A DNA stretch of 64,000 nt, taken from the NCBI RefSeq assembly GCF_000378445.1, contig NZ_KB899701.1, positions 77,016-141,015 of the forward strand, written 5' to 3'. Position numbers and translations under genes: made by a program. Shown here piece after piece: positions 13,020-21,979 of this stretch. Below the pieces are notes generated by a model. It saw only the letters and a list, made by a program, of their open reading frames with translations. It was not told where the DNA came from and did not search any database. The number at the start of each line of letters is the position of its first letter. The first letter of the stretch is position 1. This stretch comes from Deinococcus aquatilis DSM 23025. Its GTDB lineage: Bacteria; Deinococcota; Deinococci; Deinococcales; Deinococcaceae.

Positions 13020-13064
13020 CCAAACAGAGCAGGCCCAGATAGATGCTGGGCCTGCTCTGTTTGG
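13020..13064. terminator. Perfect 19-bp stem-loop terminator
   Basis: The 19-nt arms at 13020-13038 and 13046-13064 are exact inverses around a 7-nt loop. It lies 12 nt beyond the stop of the DUF4394 lipoprotein gene and is symmetrical enough to work on both strands, although T-runs are short. Confidence 0.75.
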
Positions 13065-13076
13065 TCTGGTTGGTCT

Positions 13077-13922
13077 TTACTTGGAGAGAGGAGTGGACTT
13101 GCTGGGCAGGGTCACAGCAAATGTCTTCAGGCTGCCCGTGAAAGTGGCGGTCTGGGTGGTAGCTCCGGTCAGCAGATTGACGGTGTAGAGGGCCGTCGTG
13201 GTGCCGGTGCTGGTGCTGAGGTAGGCCTCGTTCTGCCCCACGATGTCGAATCCGGTTGCACCGTTGGGGGCATCGATGTTCAGGTTCCCGACCGTGTTCA
13301 GGGTGCTGAAGGCCGGGCCAACCGTATGCATCACCAGCGTATCGGTGCCTGCGTCGATGGAATACAAGGCTGTTTCGGTTGCAGCGGGCGTCACTCCGGC
13401 AAATGAGTTGGTGTAGGCGGCGGCGGTCAGCGTGGGGTTGGTTCCGGTTTTCACGTCCGTACCCGTGTACACCAACTTACCGTCCGGGGTCACCAGACCC
13501 GTTGCGGGGGTGATCCGGAAGTTGTCGTCGGCGGTGCTGAACACGCGCAGGCGGCCCGCAGCAGGGTTGAAGTCCATGGCGGCGGGGGTGGCAAGTGCGC
13601 CCATGCTGTCCTTGCTCAGTGCGCCTGTGGCCGGGTCTACCTTGTACAGCGTGCCGTTGCTCGACAGAGCGTACAGGGCGCTGTCCTTGTTCCAGAAGTC
13701 CAGATCCACCAGCGTTTCGCCCGCGCCCAGGCCCGTAAAGGCGCGGGTGCTGTAGCTTGCGCCCGCATTGTCGAGGCCGAACTGGGCCAGTTGCCCGGAG
13801 GCATCGATGCCGTAAGCCACTCGCCCGGTAGGGGCCTGGGGAACGGGCGTGGAGTTACATGCGGCCAGGGCAACAGAAGAGACGGCGGCGAGCAGGGCAA
13901 AGCGGGTCAGTGTTTTGTTCAT
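13077..13922 (-). CDS. DUF4394 lipoprotein
   Basis: A 281-residue exported protein with a lipobox: the signal peptide ends ...SVALAAC-N, so the Cys is lipidated after Lgt action and the protein is membrane-anchored on the outside. The body is a repeated beta pattern (about residues 34-275) with YGIDASGQLAQF, LVDLDFW and FNPAAGRLRVFS elements. This is the DUF4394 arrangement, a propeller-like fold of unknown function. GGAGG stands before the ATG at 13922, which decides the start over the longer frame. Confidence 0.85.
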   Translation of the reverse strand: MNKTLTRFALLAAVSSVALAACNSTPVPQAPTGRVAYGIDASGQLAQFGLDNAGASYSTRAFTGLGAGETLVDLDFWNKDSALYALSSNGTLYKVDPATGALSKDSMGALATPAAMDFNPAAGRLRVFSTADDNFRITPATGLVTPDGKLVYTGTDVKTGTNPTLTAAAYTNSFAGVTPAATETALYSIDAGTDTLVMHTVGPAFSTLNTVGNLNIDAPNGATGFDIVGQNEAYLSTSTGTTTALYTVNLLTGATTQTATFTGSLKTFAVTLPSKSTPLSK

Positions 13923-14062
13923 GGGTGGAACCTCCGGGTCGGGCTTCAACTGTTTATAAGCAAAAGCCGCCACTCTGGATCACGTGGCGGTTTTGGTCTC
14001 TGCTTTAGGTTGTTCTCATCCCCGGAGTCAGGAGGCCAGAGGCCGGAAACCACGTTTCTAGC

Positions 14063-14746
14063 TCAGCCGATTTCCTTCGGCCCCTTGAGCCCCGTTTTGC
14101 CCTCACGCGCCTGCAATACGGCGGCCACATCTGCAGGCCCGACGCCCACCTCAGCCATGGCAAACAGCGTATGAAACAGCAGGTCGGCAACCTCGGTGGC
14201 CAGTTCGGCGCGGTCACCGTTTTTGGCCGCCAGCAGCACTTCGCCGCTCTCCTCACTAATTTTTTTCAGCACCCGGTCAAGCCCTCCGGCGTGCAGTCGG
14301 GCCACATAACTGGTTTCCGGCAGGGTGGCGAGGCGTTCGGTGATGGTGGCGTACACGCGTTCCAGTGTGCTGTCCAGGCCATTCTCGCTGGCTGCTGCCT
14401 GAGGCTGATCCTCCAGCATGGAGCGGTAAAAGCAGCTGTATTCCCCGGTGTGGCAGGCTGCCCCGGTCTGTTCTACGCGGTACAGCACGCTGTCTCCGTC
14501 GCAGTCCAGGCGCACGTCCACGATTCGCTGGGTGTGGCCGCTGGTGGCTCCCTTGATCCACTGCTCTGCCCGCGAGCGACTGAAATAGGTGGCCTCGCGG
14601 GTGGCGAGGGTGCGCTCTACGGCGGCCCGGTCTGCGTAGGCCTGCATCAGCACTGCGCCTGTGCGGGCATCCTGGGTTACCACCGGAATCAGTCCATCGG
14701 GGCCAAAGTTCAGAGTGCTCAGGTCGGTGGGGGCGGGAGGGTTCAT
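14063..14746 (-). CDS. hisIE: Bifunctional phosphoribosyl-AMP cyclohydrolase / phosphoribosyl-ATP pyrophosphatase
   Basis: Performs steps 2 and 3 of histidine synthesis. The N-terminal HisI domain (about residues 5-115) has the metal-binding DxDxD-like DCDGDS and the C...C...SCFYR cysteines. The C-terminal HisE domain (about 130-215) has the [11 protein letters not shown] and EVADLLFH helices of the MazG-like fold. Length 227 fits the fused form. The start ATG (14744-14746) overlaps the hisF stop as ATGA, indicating translational coupling. Confidence 0.97.
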   Translation of the reverse strand: MNPPAPTDLSTLNFGPDGLIPVVTQDARTGAVLMQAYADRAAVERTLATREATYFSRSRAEQWIKGATSGHTQRIVDVRLDCDGDSVLYRVEQTGAACHTGEYSCFYRSMLEDQPQAAASENGLDSTLERVYATITERLATLPETSYVARLHAGGLDRVLKKISEESGEVLLAAKNGDRAELATEVADLLFHTLFAMAEVGVGPADVAAVLQAREGKTGLKGPKEIG

Positions 14747-15555
14747 GCCGTGTAGCCTCGCACATCCGAGTCGTGCCAATCGGGGCGCACCGCTATTCCT
14801 TCGGCCTGAAGGTAGGCTTTGACCTGCGGAACGGTCAGTTCTCCAAAGTGAAAGACGCTGGCGGCCAGGGCGGCGTCGGCATTCCCGCCCTCGTCACCGC
14901 CGCGCAGCACATCGCGGAAGTCGGTCAGTTGCCCGGCCCCACCCGACGCGATCACGGGCAGATCGACGGCGCGGGCCACGGCGCGGGTGGCGTCCAGCGC
15001 AAAGCCAGCGCGAGTACCGTCGGCGTCCATGATGTTCAGACACAGTTCGCCTGCGCCCAGCGACTGCCCCCGCACCGCCCACTCGATCAGGTCGAGTCCG
15101 GTATCCACGCGCCCGCCGCCCACATGCACCGTCCATCCCTCCCCGCTGGCGCGGCGTTTGGCATCGATGCTCAGCATCACGCACTGCGCCCCGTGATGGT
15201 CGCTGGCCTCGCGGATCAGGTCTGGGCGCTTCACGGCCCCGCTGTTCACGCTGATCTTGTCTGCGCCTGCCATCAGCAGTTGCCGGAAATCCGACAGGTG
15301 ATTCACGCCGCCGCCCACCGTCAGGGGCATCATCACCTGTTCGGCCACCTGCGCGGCCACGTCCAGCATCAGGCTGCGTCCCTCATGCGTGGCCGTGATG
15401 TCGTAAAACACCAGTTCATCGGCCTGCTGCGCCTCGTAAGCCTGCGCCAACAGCAGCGGATCTCCGGCATCCCGGTGGTTTTCAAAAAACCGGACGTTCT
15501 TGACCACACGCCCGTTTTGTACGTCGAGGCAGGGAATGATGCGCTTGGTTAACAC
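14743..15555 (-). CDS. hisF: Imidazole glycerol phosphate synthase subunit HisF
   Basis: The (beta-alpha)8 cyclase subunit that uses ammonia from HisH to form imidazole glycerol phosphate and AICAR. The 270 residues start with [19 protein letters not shown] (first catalytic Asp in CLD) and contain [15 protein letters not shown] and the second catalytic Asp in [13 protein letters not shown]. The start is GTG at 15553-15555, with TACACT (15562-15567, minus) 6 nt upstream. It is first of a hisF-hisIE pair; hisH and hisA are not adjacent. Confidence 0.97.
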   Translation of the reverse strand: MLTKRIIPCLDVQNGRVVKNVRFFENHRDAGDPLLLAQAYEAQQADELVFYDITATHEGRSLMLDVAAQVAEQVMMPLTVGGGVNHLSDFRQLLMAGADKISVNSGAVKRPDLIREASDHHGAQCVMLSIDAKRRASGEGWTVHVGGGRVDTGLDLIEWAVRGQSLGAGELCLNIMDADGTRAGFALDATRAVARAVDLPVIASGGAGQLTDFRDVLRGGDEGGNADAALAASVFHFGELTVPQVKAYLQAEGIAVRPDWHDSDVRGYTA

Positions 15556-15561
15556 CTCTTC

Positions 15562-15567
15562 AGTGTA
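15562..15567 (-). promoter_or_regulatory. Leaderless -10 box of hisF
   Basis: TACACT, 6 nt before the GTG start codon of hisF. Confidence 0.6.
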
Positions 15568-15868
15568 GGGCGCTTGCGGTCACAGGAGGCGGCAGCCACG
15601 CGCAGATCCAGCTCAACCCACTGTTACGCCCAGAGTGCCAGGAGTCTGATGACGCTCCGGTCATATCCCAGTCAGGTTAATGAAGCACCCTCTATAGGGC
15701 GAGGAAGAATTTAGAAACCAAACCGATATTTGTGCTTTTTACACATAAATCTGATTAAATCTTGATACAATCTTCATTGTTTAGAGGTAGTTTGGAGGCC
15801 GTAGTTATACGGACACTGGATTCTCAGGACACGGGCATCACCGACATCATTCGAGAGGGCTGCAAAGC
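15568..15868 (+). promoter_or_regulatory. Intergenic region with extended -10 promoter for the response regulator
   Basis: No gene is seen here. TGATACAAT at 15763-15771 is a good extended -10 (TG-N-TACAAT), in AT-rich DNA. No -35 stands at 17 nt; TTTACA at 15738 is 22 nt away. It would give a leader of about 90 nt. Upstream lies an imperfect inverted repeat TTTGTG / CACATAAA near 15730-15748. Confidence 0.4.
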
Positions 15869-16324
15869 ATGGAGAAGGGAGAAATTGTGGAACAACGCCG
15901 AATTCTGCTTGTCGACGACAATCCCAACGATGTGGAGTTGGCTCTGACGGTGCTGCGCGACAGCGGCAAAGATCAACGGGTGTTTCACAATGTGAGTGTG
16001 GCGGGCAGCGGTTCAGAGGCCATTGCCATGCTGAATGCCAGTGGGCCAACCAATCCTCTCCCTGACGTGATTCTGCTGGACCTGAAAATGCCCCAGATGG
16101 ACGGACTTGCTGTGCTGGACGCCATTCGTGCCAGCGTCAGCACCCGCGATATTCCGGTCGTCATGCTGACCACCAGCGGCGAACCCCGCGACATCAGCGA
16201 TTCCTATGCACATGGGGCCAGTGCCTACGTCATCAAACCGCTGGACTTCAGTCAATTTCGGGAGGCCATGACCACCATCATGGCCTTCTGGACACAACTG
16301 AACCGCCGCCCCACCCTGCGTTAA
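15869..16324 (+). CDS. Single-domain response regulator, Rcp1-like
   Basis: A 151-residue receiver domain with no output domain. The acidic pair is D16/D17, the phospho-accepting Asp is D71 in ILLDLKMPQMDG, the switch Thr lies in VVMLTTSGE and the conserved Lys in VIKPLDF. The spacing and the C-terminal W/L-rich helix match the group that partners phytochrome or hybrid kinases (Rcp1-like). No kinase gene is adjacent, so it is an orphan here. The start is either ATG 15869 or GTG 15887; the latter has a GGAG 6 nt upstream. Confidence 0.9.
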   Translation: MEKGEIVEQRRILLVDDNPNDVELALTVLRDSGKDQRVFHNVSVAGSGSEAIAMLNASGPTNPLPDVILLDLKMPQMDGLAVLDAIRASVSTRDIPVVMLTTSGEPRDISDSYAHGASAYVIKPLDFSQFREAMTTIMAFWTQLNRRPTLR

Positions 16325-16391
16325 GGCTGGTGGCGCTGCCCTGAAGTGGCGGAATTGCGTCTCTGACACCCTGCCCACCTCCCACTTCACG

Positions 16392-16397
16392 TAGCAT
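16392..16397 (+). promoter_or_regulatory. Leaderless -10 box deciding a GTG start
   Basis: TAGCAT, exactly 6 nt before the GTG at 16404. Confidence 0.5.
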
Positions 16398-16403
16398 GGG
16401 CGC

Positions 16404-16949
16404 GTGAACGTGGCGCGGTGGGGATTATCGGTCATTGCAGGCTGTTCGGCGGCGCTGATCGCGTTTGGGGTCATCTATGTGCGGGGCGACCTCGGCGGCG
16501 TCATGCGCTTTCTGAAGGCGCGGCGCATCCTGCGCGAAACCATTGCCAGCGGTGCGGGCGCGGCAGAGGTCGCGGCGGCCAAAGCGCAGGCTCTGGCTGT
16601 GGCTCAGGGTTTTGCCGTGCCTGACGTGGCCGTGGGTCTGGTGCCCCTGGAACTGCTGATCGGCCTCCTGGTGGGCGTGCTGGTCTGGTGGCTGTTTGGC
16701 CGCCGCGTGGGACGGGCGCTGGATGGGCAGGAGCGCCCGGACGTGCAGGAACGCATGGTGTACCGCCTGGCGCACCGCAAGGGCGGACACTTCACGCTGG
16801 CTGACCTGAGTGCGGGCAGCCCGCTGACGCCCGCGCAGGCCCAGGCCGTGACCCGCCATATGGTCCAGACTGGACGCCTGCTGAACGAGAGCGACGGCGT
16901 GTTCCGCCTGACCGCCCACGCCCGGCCCGGAATGCGGCGGTCCCTATGA
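16404..16949 (+). CDS. Membrane protein with two helices and a C-terminal winged-helix-like segment
   Basis: A 181-residue protein with a transmembrane helix near each of residues 7-26 and 76-98. Between them is an Ala-rich helix, and after them a cytoplasmic tail. The tail (VYRLAHRKGGHFTLADL..SPLTPAQAQAVTRHMVQTGRLLNE) looks like a small winged helix. Such tails often sense or bind protein partners, but the function is unknown. The stop overlaps the next start as ATGA. Confidence 0.7.
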   Translation: MNVARWGLSVIAGCSAALIAFGVIYVRGDLGGVMRFLKARRILRETIASGAGAAEVAAAKAQALAVAQGFAVPDVAVGLVPLELLIGLLVGVLVWWLFGRRVGRALDGQERPDVQERMVYRLAHRKGGHFTLADLSAGSPLTPAQAQAVTRHMVQTGRLLNESDGVFRLTAHARPGMRRSL

Positions 16950-17383
16950 CCCTCCCCGTGCCCCTGCTGTTCTCGCCGGATGCCCTCGCCACCTTGCTGG
17001 AAGAGGCCAACCAGCATCCCTGGGAAAGCGTGCGCTCGGTACTGGCGGAGGCAGACGGACAACCTCACCCCCGGATTGCGGCGCTGGCCTCGCACCTGAG
17101 CGCCACCAAGCGCCAGTACTGGACGCTGATTGCTGAGGCTGCCCGGAATGAAGGCAACAATGAAGATGCTGTACCGTTCCCCCCGGAAGACGCGGGGCTG
17201 ACCCGCCTGATGGAGTGGGAAGTGGCCGCTGCCCGCGCTCTGCCCGAAGCGGTGTTGGCGCTGAACGTCACCCATTCCGGCACCCTCATGACGGTGTCCG
17301 AACTGCTGCGCTTGAATGCCCGTCACGCGGCCTGGCACGCTGGGCAGATTGCGGCTCTGGCCCGCCGCGAACGCTCTGCCTGA
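16946..17383 (+). CDS. DinB-superfamily protein
   Basis: A 145-residue four-helix-bundle protein. The C-terminal NARHAAWHAGQI helix supplies two of the three metal-binding histidines typical of the DinB/YfiT superfamily; the usual first His is not obvious. Members in mycothiol or bacillithiol producers act as thiol transferases, and others are of unknown role. They are unrelated to DNA polymerase IV. Translationally coupled to the membrane protein before it; a second DinB-like gene lies at 52367. Confidence 0.75.
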   Translation: MTLPVPLLFSPDALATLLEEANQHPWESVRSVLAEADGQPHPRIAALASHLSATKRQYWTLIAEAARNEGNNEDAVPFPPEDAGLTRLMEWEVAAARALPEAVLALNVTHSGTLMTVSELLRLNARHAAWHAGQIAALARRERSA

Positions 17384-17395
17384 CGTTCTGTCCTG

Positions 17396-17704
17396 ATGCC
17401 CACCGAGCGCCCCTTCCTGCATGACCCCGATCCGGGCGGCACGACGCCGCTGGGGGCCGTGCCGCCCGCCCTGTTCGATCTGGCCGTCAACCGCGCCGAC
17501 GCTGCCCTGCGCGGCCTGCGCCCCAGGCATCCTGAAACGGTGCTGGCCGCGTGGCACGCCCGCACCCGTTTTGCTCGCCGCGTGCCACTGGCCGCAGTGC
17601 TGATCGCCCTGTCCCGCAAGCCGTCCGAGCCGTCAGAGGAAGGCTGGTACTGGGCCGGGGGCGAGGCGGGAGCTTGGGTGCCGGGGCGTGCGCCGTTTCC
17701 GTAA
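17396..17704 (+). CDS. Small hypothetical protein
   Basis: 102 residues, 12 nt after the DinB-like gene and in the same direction, so probably the last gene of a three-gene operon. Rich in Pro, Arg and Ala with a Trp/Gly-rich tail. No recognisable domain. Confidence 0.45.
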   Translation: MPTERPFLHDPDPGGTTPLGAVPPALFDLAVNRADAALRGLRPRHPETVLAAWHARTRFARRVPLAAVLIALSRKPSEPSEEGWYWAGGEAGAWVPGRAPFP

Positions 17705-17743
17705 TGGGGTTTGTCTTCTGGCCCCAGTTGAAGCTGCGTGCAG

Positions 17744-17854
17744 ACCCCCAGTCTGCTGTGCAGCCAGCCCCCCTTGAGGGGAGCGCAGAAGATGTTGTGT
17801 CCTCCCCTCAAGGGGGGGCGTTGCCGCTGCAACGGGGGGTTCACCTTCCACCTC
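17744..17854. repeat. Dispersed intergenic hairpin element, copy A
   Basis: It holds CCCCCTTGAGGGGA pairing with TCCCCTCAAGGGGGG, then CGTTGC...GCAACG and a CCTTCCACC tail. It lies between two convergent genes. It is homologous to copies at 28030-28083 (partial) and 41105-41224. Confidence 0.75.
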
Positions 17855-17863
17855 TACCCGTCC

Positions 17864-18517
17864 CTACCTCAACGCCTCCGCCGCCACCAACACCGCCCGC
17901 GTCAGTTCTTCCTGGGGCAGATAGGGAAGAGGGGGACGGTCTGGGGACACGGCCAGAGCAACCTCGGCGTTGGCAGGCAGGTGCAGGAATCCGGTGGGCA
18001 CGTGGGCGCGGCCCTGTGTTTGCAGGATGTAGAGCGCGTGGTACATCACAAAATTGCAGACATAGAGGCCCGCCGTGTTGCTGATGTCTCCCGGAATGCC
18101 CGCCGCCCGCCACGCCTCCACGATGCCGCGCATCGGCAACGTGCCCAGCAGGGCCGGGGGGCCGCTCACCTCGGCAGGTTGGTCGCGGTAGGTCTGCCCA
18201 GCATTGTCTGGAATCTGAAAATCCATGACGTTCAGGGCCACGCGTTCCAGCGTGACATGGGGCCTGCCCGCCGCGAGTCCGGTCAGCAGGACGGCGTCAG
18301 GCCGCAGTTCGCTCAGCAGCGGCAGCAACCGGGCGCGGGCGGCGTGAGGTTCGACGGGCAGCAGGGCCGAATGGATGCGGAGGCCGCCGGGCAGGATCAG
18401 TCCATCCAGCACCTCCGCAGCAGCGGCACTGGGGTTACTGGGATGGGTATGGAACGGCTCGAAACCTGTCAGGAGCAGGGTGCGGCCAGCGCTGGAAGTT
18501 CTGGCGTCTGGAGTCAT
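17864..18517 (-). CDS. Pyroglutamyl-peptidase I
   Basis: Cysteine peptidase (family C15) that removes N-terminal pyroglutamate from peptides in the cytoplasm. The 217 residues carry GFEPFHTHPSNPS at the N-terminus (oxyanion/active-site Glu region), the nucleophile Cys in NTAGLYVCNFVMY and the catalytic His in FLHLP. The start ATG (18515-18517) is fixed by TATCTT 6 nt upstream (18524-18529, minus). Length is normal. Confidence 0.95.
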   Translation of the reverse strand: MTPDARTSSAGRTLLLTGFEPFHTHPSNPSAAAAEVLDGLILPGGLRIHSALLPVEPHAARARLLPLLSELRPDAVLLTGLAAGRPHVTLERVALNVMDFQIPDNAGQTYRDQPAEVSGPPALLGTLPMRGIVEAWRAAGIPGDISNTAGLYVCNFVMYHALYILQTQGRAHVPTGFLHLPANAEVALAVSPDRPPLPYLPQEELTRAVLVAAEALR

Positions 18518-18523
18518 GGGAGC

Positions 18524-18529
18524 AAGATA
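18524..18529 (-). promoter_or_regulatory. Leaderless -10 box of the pyroglutamyl-peptidase gene
   Basis: TATCTT, 6 nt before the ATG. It decides the start over a longer open frame. Confidence 0.6.
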
Positions 18530-18591
18530 CGCAATGCGGCGAGGCAGCCTAGAGCACACAGTTCAGGCCCGCCGCGTCCTATGCTCGCCCC

Positions 18592-19452
18592 ATGCCCGAA
18601 CTCCCGGAAGTAGAAACGACGCGCCGCAAGATAGAGCCGCTGCTGCGGGGGCGCGTGATCGAGCGCATAGAACACGACGCGCCGCATAAATACCGGGACA
18701 CCCATCTGGCTGTGGGCCGCCGCATCACCGGACTGTCCAGACGCGGCAAATACCTGATGCTGCAACTGGCCGCCGCCGAAGCGGAGGGCACGCCCGATCT
18801 GCCACACGACCTCGAACTGATCGTGCATCTGGGCATGACCGGCGGCTTTCGGCTGGAGGCGGGCAAACACACCCGCGTGACCCTGACCACCGATGAAGGC
18901 ACGCTGCACTTCGACGATTCGCGGCGCTTCGGCAAGATGGCGGTGGTGCGCCCCGGCCAGTACGCCATCATGCCCACGCTGGCCGGAATGGGGCCGGAAC
19001 CTCTGTCGGACGATTTTCAGGTCGCTGACTTCGTGGAGCGGGCCGCCACCTGCGGGGCCGTCAAACCGTGGCTGCTGTCTCAGAAGCCGGTCAGCGGGGT
19101 GGGGAACATCTACGCCGACGAGAGCCTCTGGACAGCCCAGATTCACCCGGCCCAGACCCGCCTGAACCCGGATGAAGCCACGCGCCTTTATCACGCCATC
19201 CGCGAGGTCATGGGCGCGGCGGTGGAGGCGGGCGGCAGCACCCTCAGCGACGGGACTTACGCCCAGCACGACGGCGAGGCCGGAGCGTACCAGCACCGCC
19301 ACCATGTGTACGACCGGGCCGGAAAGCCCTGTGACCGCTGCGGCACCCAGATCGAAAAAATCGTGCTGGCCCAGCGCGGCACGCATTTTTGTCCCCAGTG
19401 CCAGCAGGTGCGGCCTCAGCCAGTGCAGGGTCAACAGGTGGGAGCGGTATGA
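18592..19452 (+). CDS. mutM: Formamidopyrimidine-DNA glycosylase
   Basis: Removes 8-oxoguanine and formamidopyrimidines and cleaves the abasic site. MPELPEVE at the start gives the catalytic Pro2 and Glu3. The helix-two-turn-helix region holds [13 protein letters not shown]. The C-terminal zinc finger has CDRCG and HFCPQC (four Cys). At 286 residues it is of normal length with a short extra tail. TATGCT at 18580-18585 lies 6 nt before the ATG, so it is probably leaderless. The stop overlaps the pdxH start as ATGA. Confidence 0.98.
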   Translation: MPELPEVETTRRKIEPLLRGRVIERIEHDAPHKYRDTHLAVGRRITGLSRRGKYLMLQLAAAEAEGTPDLPHDLELIVHLGMTGGFRLEAGKHTRVTLTTDEGTLHFDDSRRFGKMAVVRPGQYAIMPTLAGMGPEPLSDDFQVADFVERAATCGAVKPWLLSQKPVSGVGNIYADESLWTAQIHPAQTRLNPDEATRLYHAIREVMGAAVEAGGSTLSDGTYAQHDGEAGAYQHRHHVYDRAGKPCDRCGTQIEKIVLAQRGTHFCPQCQQVRPQPVQGQQVGAV

Positions 19453-20123
19453 CCCAGCCCCCCGAACACGACCTGACCGCCCTGCGCCTCAGCTACACCC
19501 GCGCCGAACTGCGCCGCGCCGACCTGAATCCTGATCCCCTCTCCCAGTTTCAGGGCTGGTTGGATGAGGCGATTGCTGATGGCCTGCGTGAGCCGTATGC
19601 GCTGAGCCTTGCGACCGCCGACCGCGCCACAGGCCGCCCCTCCGTGCGAACCGTGCTGCTGCGTGGAGCCGATGCACGCGGCCTGACCTTCTACACCAAT
19701 TACGACTCCCACAAGGGCCATGATCTGGCGGGCAATCCGCAGGCGGAACTGCTGTTTCATTGGGCCGACCACGAGCGGCAGGTGCGGGCATACGGCCCGG
19801 TGGTGCGTGTGGGTGAGGAAGAAAGCACCGCCTATTTTCATGCCCGCCCGCGTGAAAGCCAGTTGGCCGCCCATGCCAGCGATCCGCAGAGTGCACCCGT
19901 CGAAAACCGCGCCACCCTGGAGGGGAAGCTGGCCGATCTGGAAGCCCGCTTTCCCGAAACGCTGCCTGTGCCCAGGCCTGAATTCTGGGGCGGGTTCCGC
20001 GTTCAGGTGCAGGAGTGGGAATTCTGGCAGGGCCGCCCGAACCGGATGCATGACCGTTTCCGCTATAGGCCGTCCACTGACCCTCAGGCGGGAGCTTGGA
20101 ACATAGAACGGCTGATGCCCTGA
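19449..20123 (+). CDS. pdxH: Pyridoxamine 5'-phosphate oxidase
   Basis: FMN enzyme oxidising pyridoxamine- or pyridoxine-phosphate to PLP. The 224 residues show FMN/substrate motifs [27 protein letters not shown], and the C-terminal EFWGGFRV and [15 protein letters not shown]. The ATG overlaps the mutM stop, so the two are co-translated. PLP made here could serve gcvP, but no direct link is shown. Confidence 0.97.
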   Translation: MTQPPEHDLTALRLSYTRAELRRADLNPDPLSQFQGWLDEAIADGLREPYALSLATADRATGRPSVRTVLLRGADARGLTFYTNYDSHKGHDLAGNPQAELLFHWADHERQVRAYGPVVRVGEEESTAYFHARPRESQLAAHASDPQSAPVENRATLEGKLADLEARFPETLPVPRPEFWGGFRVQVQEWEFWQGRPNRMHDRFRYRPSTDPQAGAWNIERLMP

Positions 20124-20221
20124 GCTTTTTGTGGTGCGTCATACGGTGTGCCCCCGCCGGATAAAGGTCAGCCAGGGAGGGTGCCTGAGCAAAGGCGGGC
20201 AGGCACGGCTAAACTGCAAGC

Positions 20222-21169
20222 ATGAGCCTGAGTGTGGTGGAGTCCAGCGTGCGCTCACGCGTGGGCGATCCTGCGTTCAGTGCAGATGTGCTTTTGGTCA
20301 CTCCGCAGATCGTCGCCGTGCTGAGCGGCATGGATTTGAGCACTGGCAGCCAGAGCCTGACGCTGCCGCACGGCCTGACGCCTGCCCGGTTCGCCGCCAC
20401 CATCGGCGCGGCGGGCCTGCGGGCGCTACCCGAAGAGGTGACGTTGCGCGGCGCGGTGGATGCCCTGACTGCGGGGCTGGCCGGAGCCCTGGCCCGCGTT
20501 GGGCAGACGAGATCGCCTCTGAATGTGGGCTTTGCCTTCGCCGCCGTCAGTAATGCCCGGCGCGAGGTGTGGCGTGTGGGGCCGATCAGTGTGCTGCAGG
20601 AAGCCTCCAGCGGAGCAGCGGCGCTTCCGCCTTCGCTGGCAGCAGTGGCAGCGGGCCGCGCCGTGATCCTGCACGCGCTGCTGGCCGGAGAGCGTCAGCG
20701 CCGACTCCAATACGGTGAACTCCGGCCCGGTGAACTGAATGTGGCTGGAGCAGCCTTGCCCGGCGCAGTGTTGCCCAGCGCAGGGTCGCCTGGAACGCTG
20801 TTGACCGGAGAACTGGCCCACAGCCTCAGAACGCATGATCCCAGCCTGCCCCTCGTGGCTCCGTTACTGGCTGCACACGCTGCCCTTGCCAACGATTCCG
20901 GCCCTCTGGGATACGGCCTGATCAATGGTCGCCCCGTGCCCGACAATCTGCTGCACATCCACACTCTGACGCCTGGCAAGCACGAGGCGGTGTTTGCCAC
21001 GGCGGGCTACCCTCAACCCGGCCCCACGTTGGCCGTGACCGAGCGGTATCTCACCGAACTTCTGCGGGCCGATCCTCTGCTGATCGAGCGGCATCCCTAC
21101 ATCCGGGCGCACCGCCCCGACCACGAGGGCTATGCAGACCGGGCCTACCTGCGGGTGCGGGTCAGGTAA
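20222..21169 (+). CDS. Conserved-looking hypothetical protein
   Basis: A 315-residue protein I cannot assign. It is cytoplasmic (no signal or membrane segment), Ala/Leu-rich, with the patterns LSGMDLSTGS near the N-terminus, PLGYGLINGRPVP in the middle and VFATAGYPQPGPTLAVTERYL near the C-terminus. The last resembles a small strand-turn-helix domain. TAAACT at 20210-20215 is 6 nt before the ATG, supporting the start and a separate transcript. Confidence 0.7.
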   Translation: MSLSVVESSVRSRVGDPAFSADVLLVTPQIVAVLSGMDLSTGSQSLTLPHGLTPARFAATIGAAGLRALPEEVTLRGAVDALTAGLAGALARVGQTRSPLNVGFAFAAVSNARREVWRVGPISVLQEASSGAAALPPSLAAVAAGRAVILHALLAGERQRRLQYGELRPGELNVAGAALPGAVLPSAGSPGTLLTGELAHSLRTHDPSLPLVAPLLAAHAALANDSGPLGYGLINGRPVPDNLLHIHTLTPGKHEAVFATAGYPQPGPTLAVTERYLTELLRADPLLIERHPYIRAHRPDHEGYADRAYLRVRVR

Positions 21170-21269
21170 AACGGCGTCCGGAACCTGGACGAAATCCGTA
21201 GAACTCCACAGGTAACGCCCGCCTCATGTCCCTTGCCTCTGCACACTTGCGGAGCGCATTCTGGCCTCT

Positions 21270-21686
21270 ATGAGCAACCTTTATACGGCAGAAGCAGTCG
21301 CCACCGGCGGACGCAGCGGAACCACCACCAGCACCGACGGGCGCATGACCCTGAATCTCAGTGTGCCCGCAGAAATCGGCGGCGACGGCGGCCCCGGCAC
21401 CAACCCCGAGCAACTGTTTGCGCTGGGCTACGCGGCCTGCTTTCAGGGCGCTCTGGGTGTGGTCGCCCGTCGCCAGAAGATCGAACTGACCGACGACAGC
21501 ACCATCACCGCCCGCGTGGGCCTGGAGAAAAAGGGTCTGGGCTTCGGACTGGATATCGAACTCGTGGGCCACTTTCCCGGCCTGACCACCGAGCAGGCAG
21601 AGGGCCTGATGCACGCCGCGCACGCCGTCTGCCCCTACAGCACCGCCACACAAGGCAACGTGGACGTGCGCCTCAGCGTGGTGTGA
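21270..21686 (+). CDS. ohr: Organic hydroperoxide resistance protein (Ohr)
   Basis: Thiol peroxidase reducing organic and fatty-acid hydroperoxides. The 138 residues have both redox cysteines, C57 in GYAACF and C121 in VCPYS, and the catalytic Arg region near the N-terminus (GGRSG). No OhrR regulator gene is adjacent. A downstream repeat and a strong terminator close the gene. Confidence 0.95.
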   Translation: MSNLYTAEAVATGGRSGTTTSTDGRMTLNLSVPAEIGGDGGPGTNPEQLFALGYAACFQGALGVVARRQKIELTDDSTITARVGLEKKGLGFGLDIELVGHFPGLTTEQAEGLMHAAHAVCPYSTATQGNVDVRLSVV

Positions 21687-21689
21687 AGA

Positions 21690-21733
21690 CTGTCAGTGAT
21701 GAGTAGGCAGTGTCAGTAGGAAAAGCGTGGTGG
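21690..21733 (+). repeat. Stop-codon-proximal repeat, copy 2
   Basis: CAGTGTCAGTAGGAAAAG followed by CGTGGTGG just after the ohr stop, matching copies at 12321 and 56941. Confidence 0.5.
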
Positions 21734-21791
21734 CCGAGTGCTTCCGCTTTGAGCTAGAACCTTTTTAGACGCTCTCCTCAAATCTTTGTGC

Positions 21792-21828
21792 TCCAGAAAC
21801 ACGTTCGCTGTGTTTCTGGATTTTTTTG
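21792..21828 (+). terminator. Strong terminator downstream of ohr
   Basis: TCCAGAAACAC (21792-21802) pairs with GTGTTTCTGGA (21810-21820), followed by T7. Confidence 0.85.
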
Positions 21829-21967
21829 GGTGACATGGTGTGCCTCAGAAAGAGTTCGCGCCGTCCTCTCCCTTTCCAGTATTTTTTTCGAGTTTATTGG
21901 AATCCATAGCTCATCGGTGACAGCCCGTTGGCGATGGCTCAGAGCTGAAAGGGCCTGTGCCCCGGTG

Positions 21968-21973
21968 TACCGT
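21968..21973 (+). promoter_or_regulatory. Leaderless -10 box of the SDR-like gene
   Basis: TACCGT, 6 nt before the ATG at 21980. It decides the start. Confidence 0.5.
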
Positions 21974-21979
21974 ACCCCT

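Noticed and set aside
16946..17383. DinB-like gene as a DNA polymerase
   Set aside because: It is of the DinB/YfiT four-helix superfamily, not polymerase IV.
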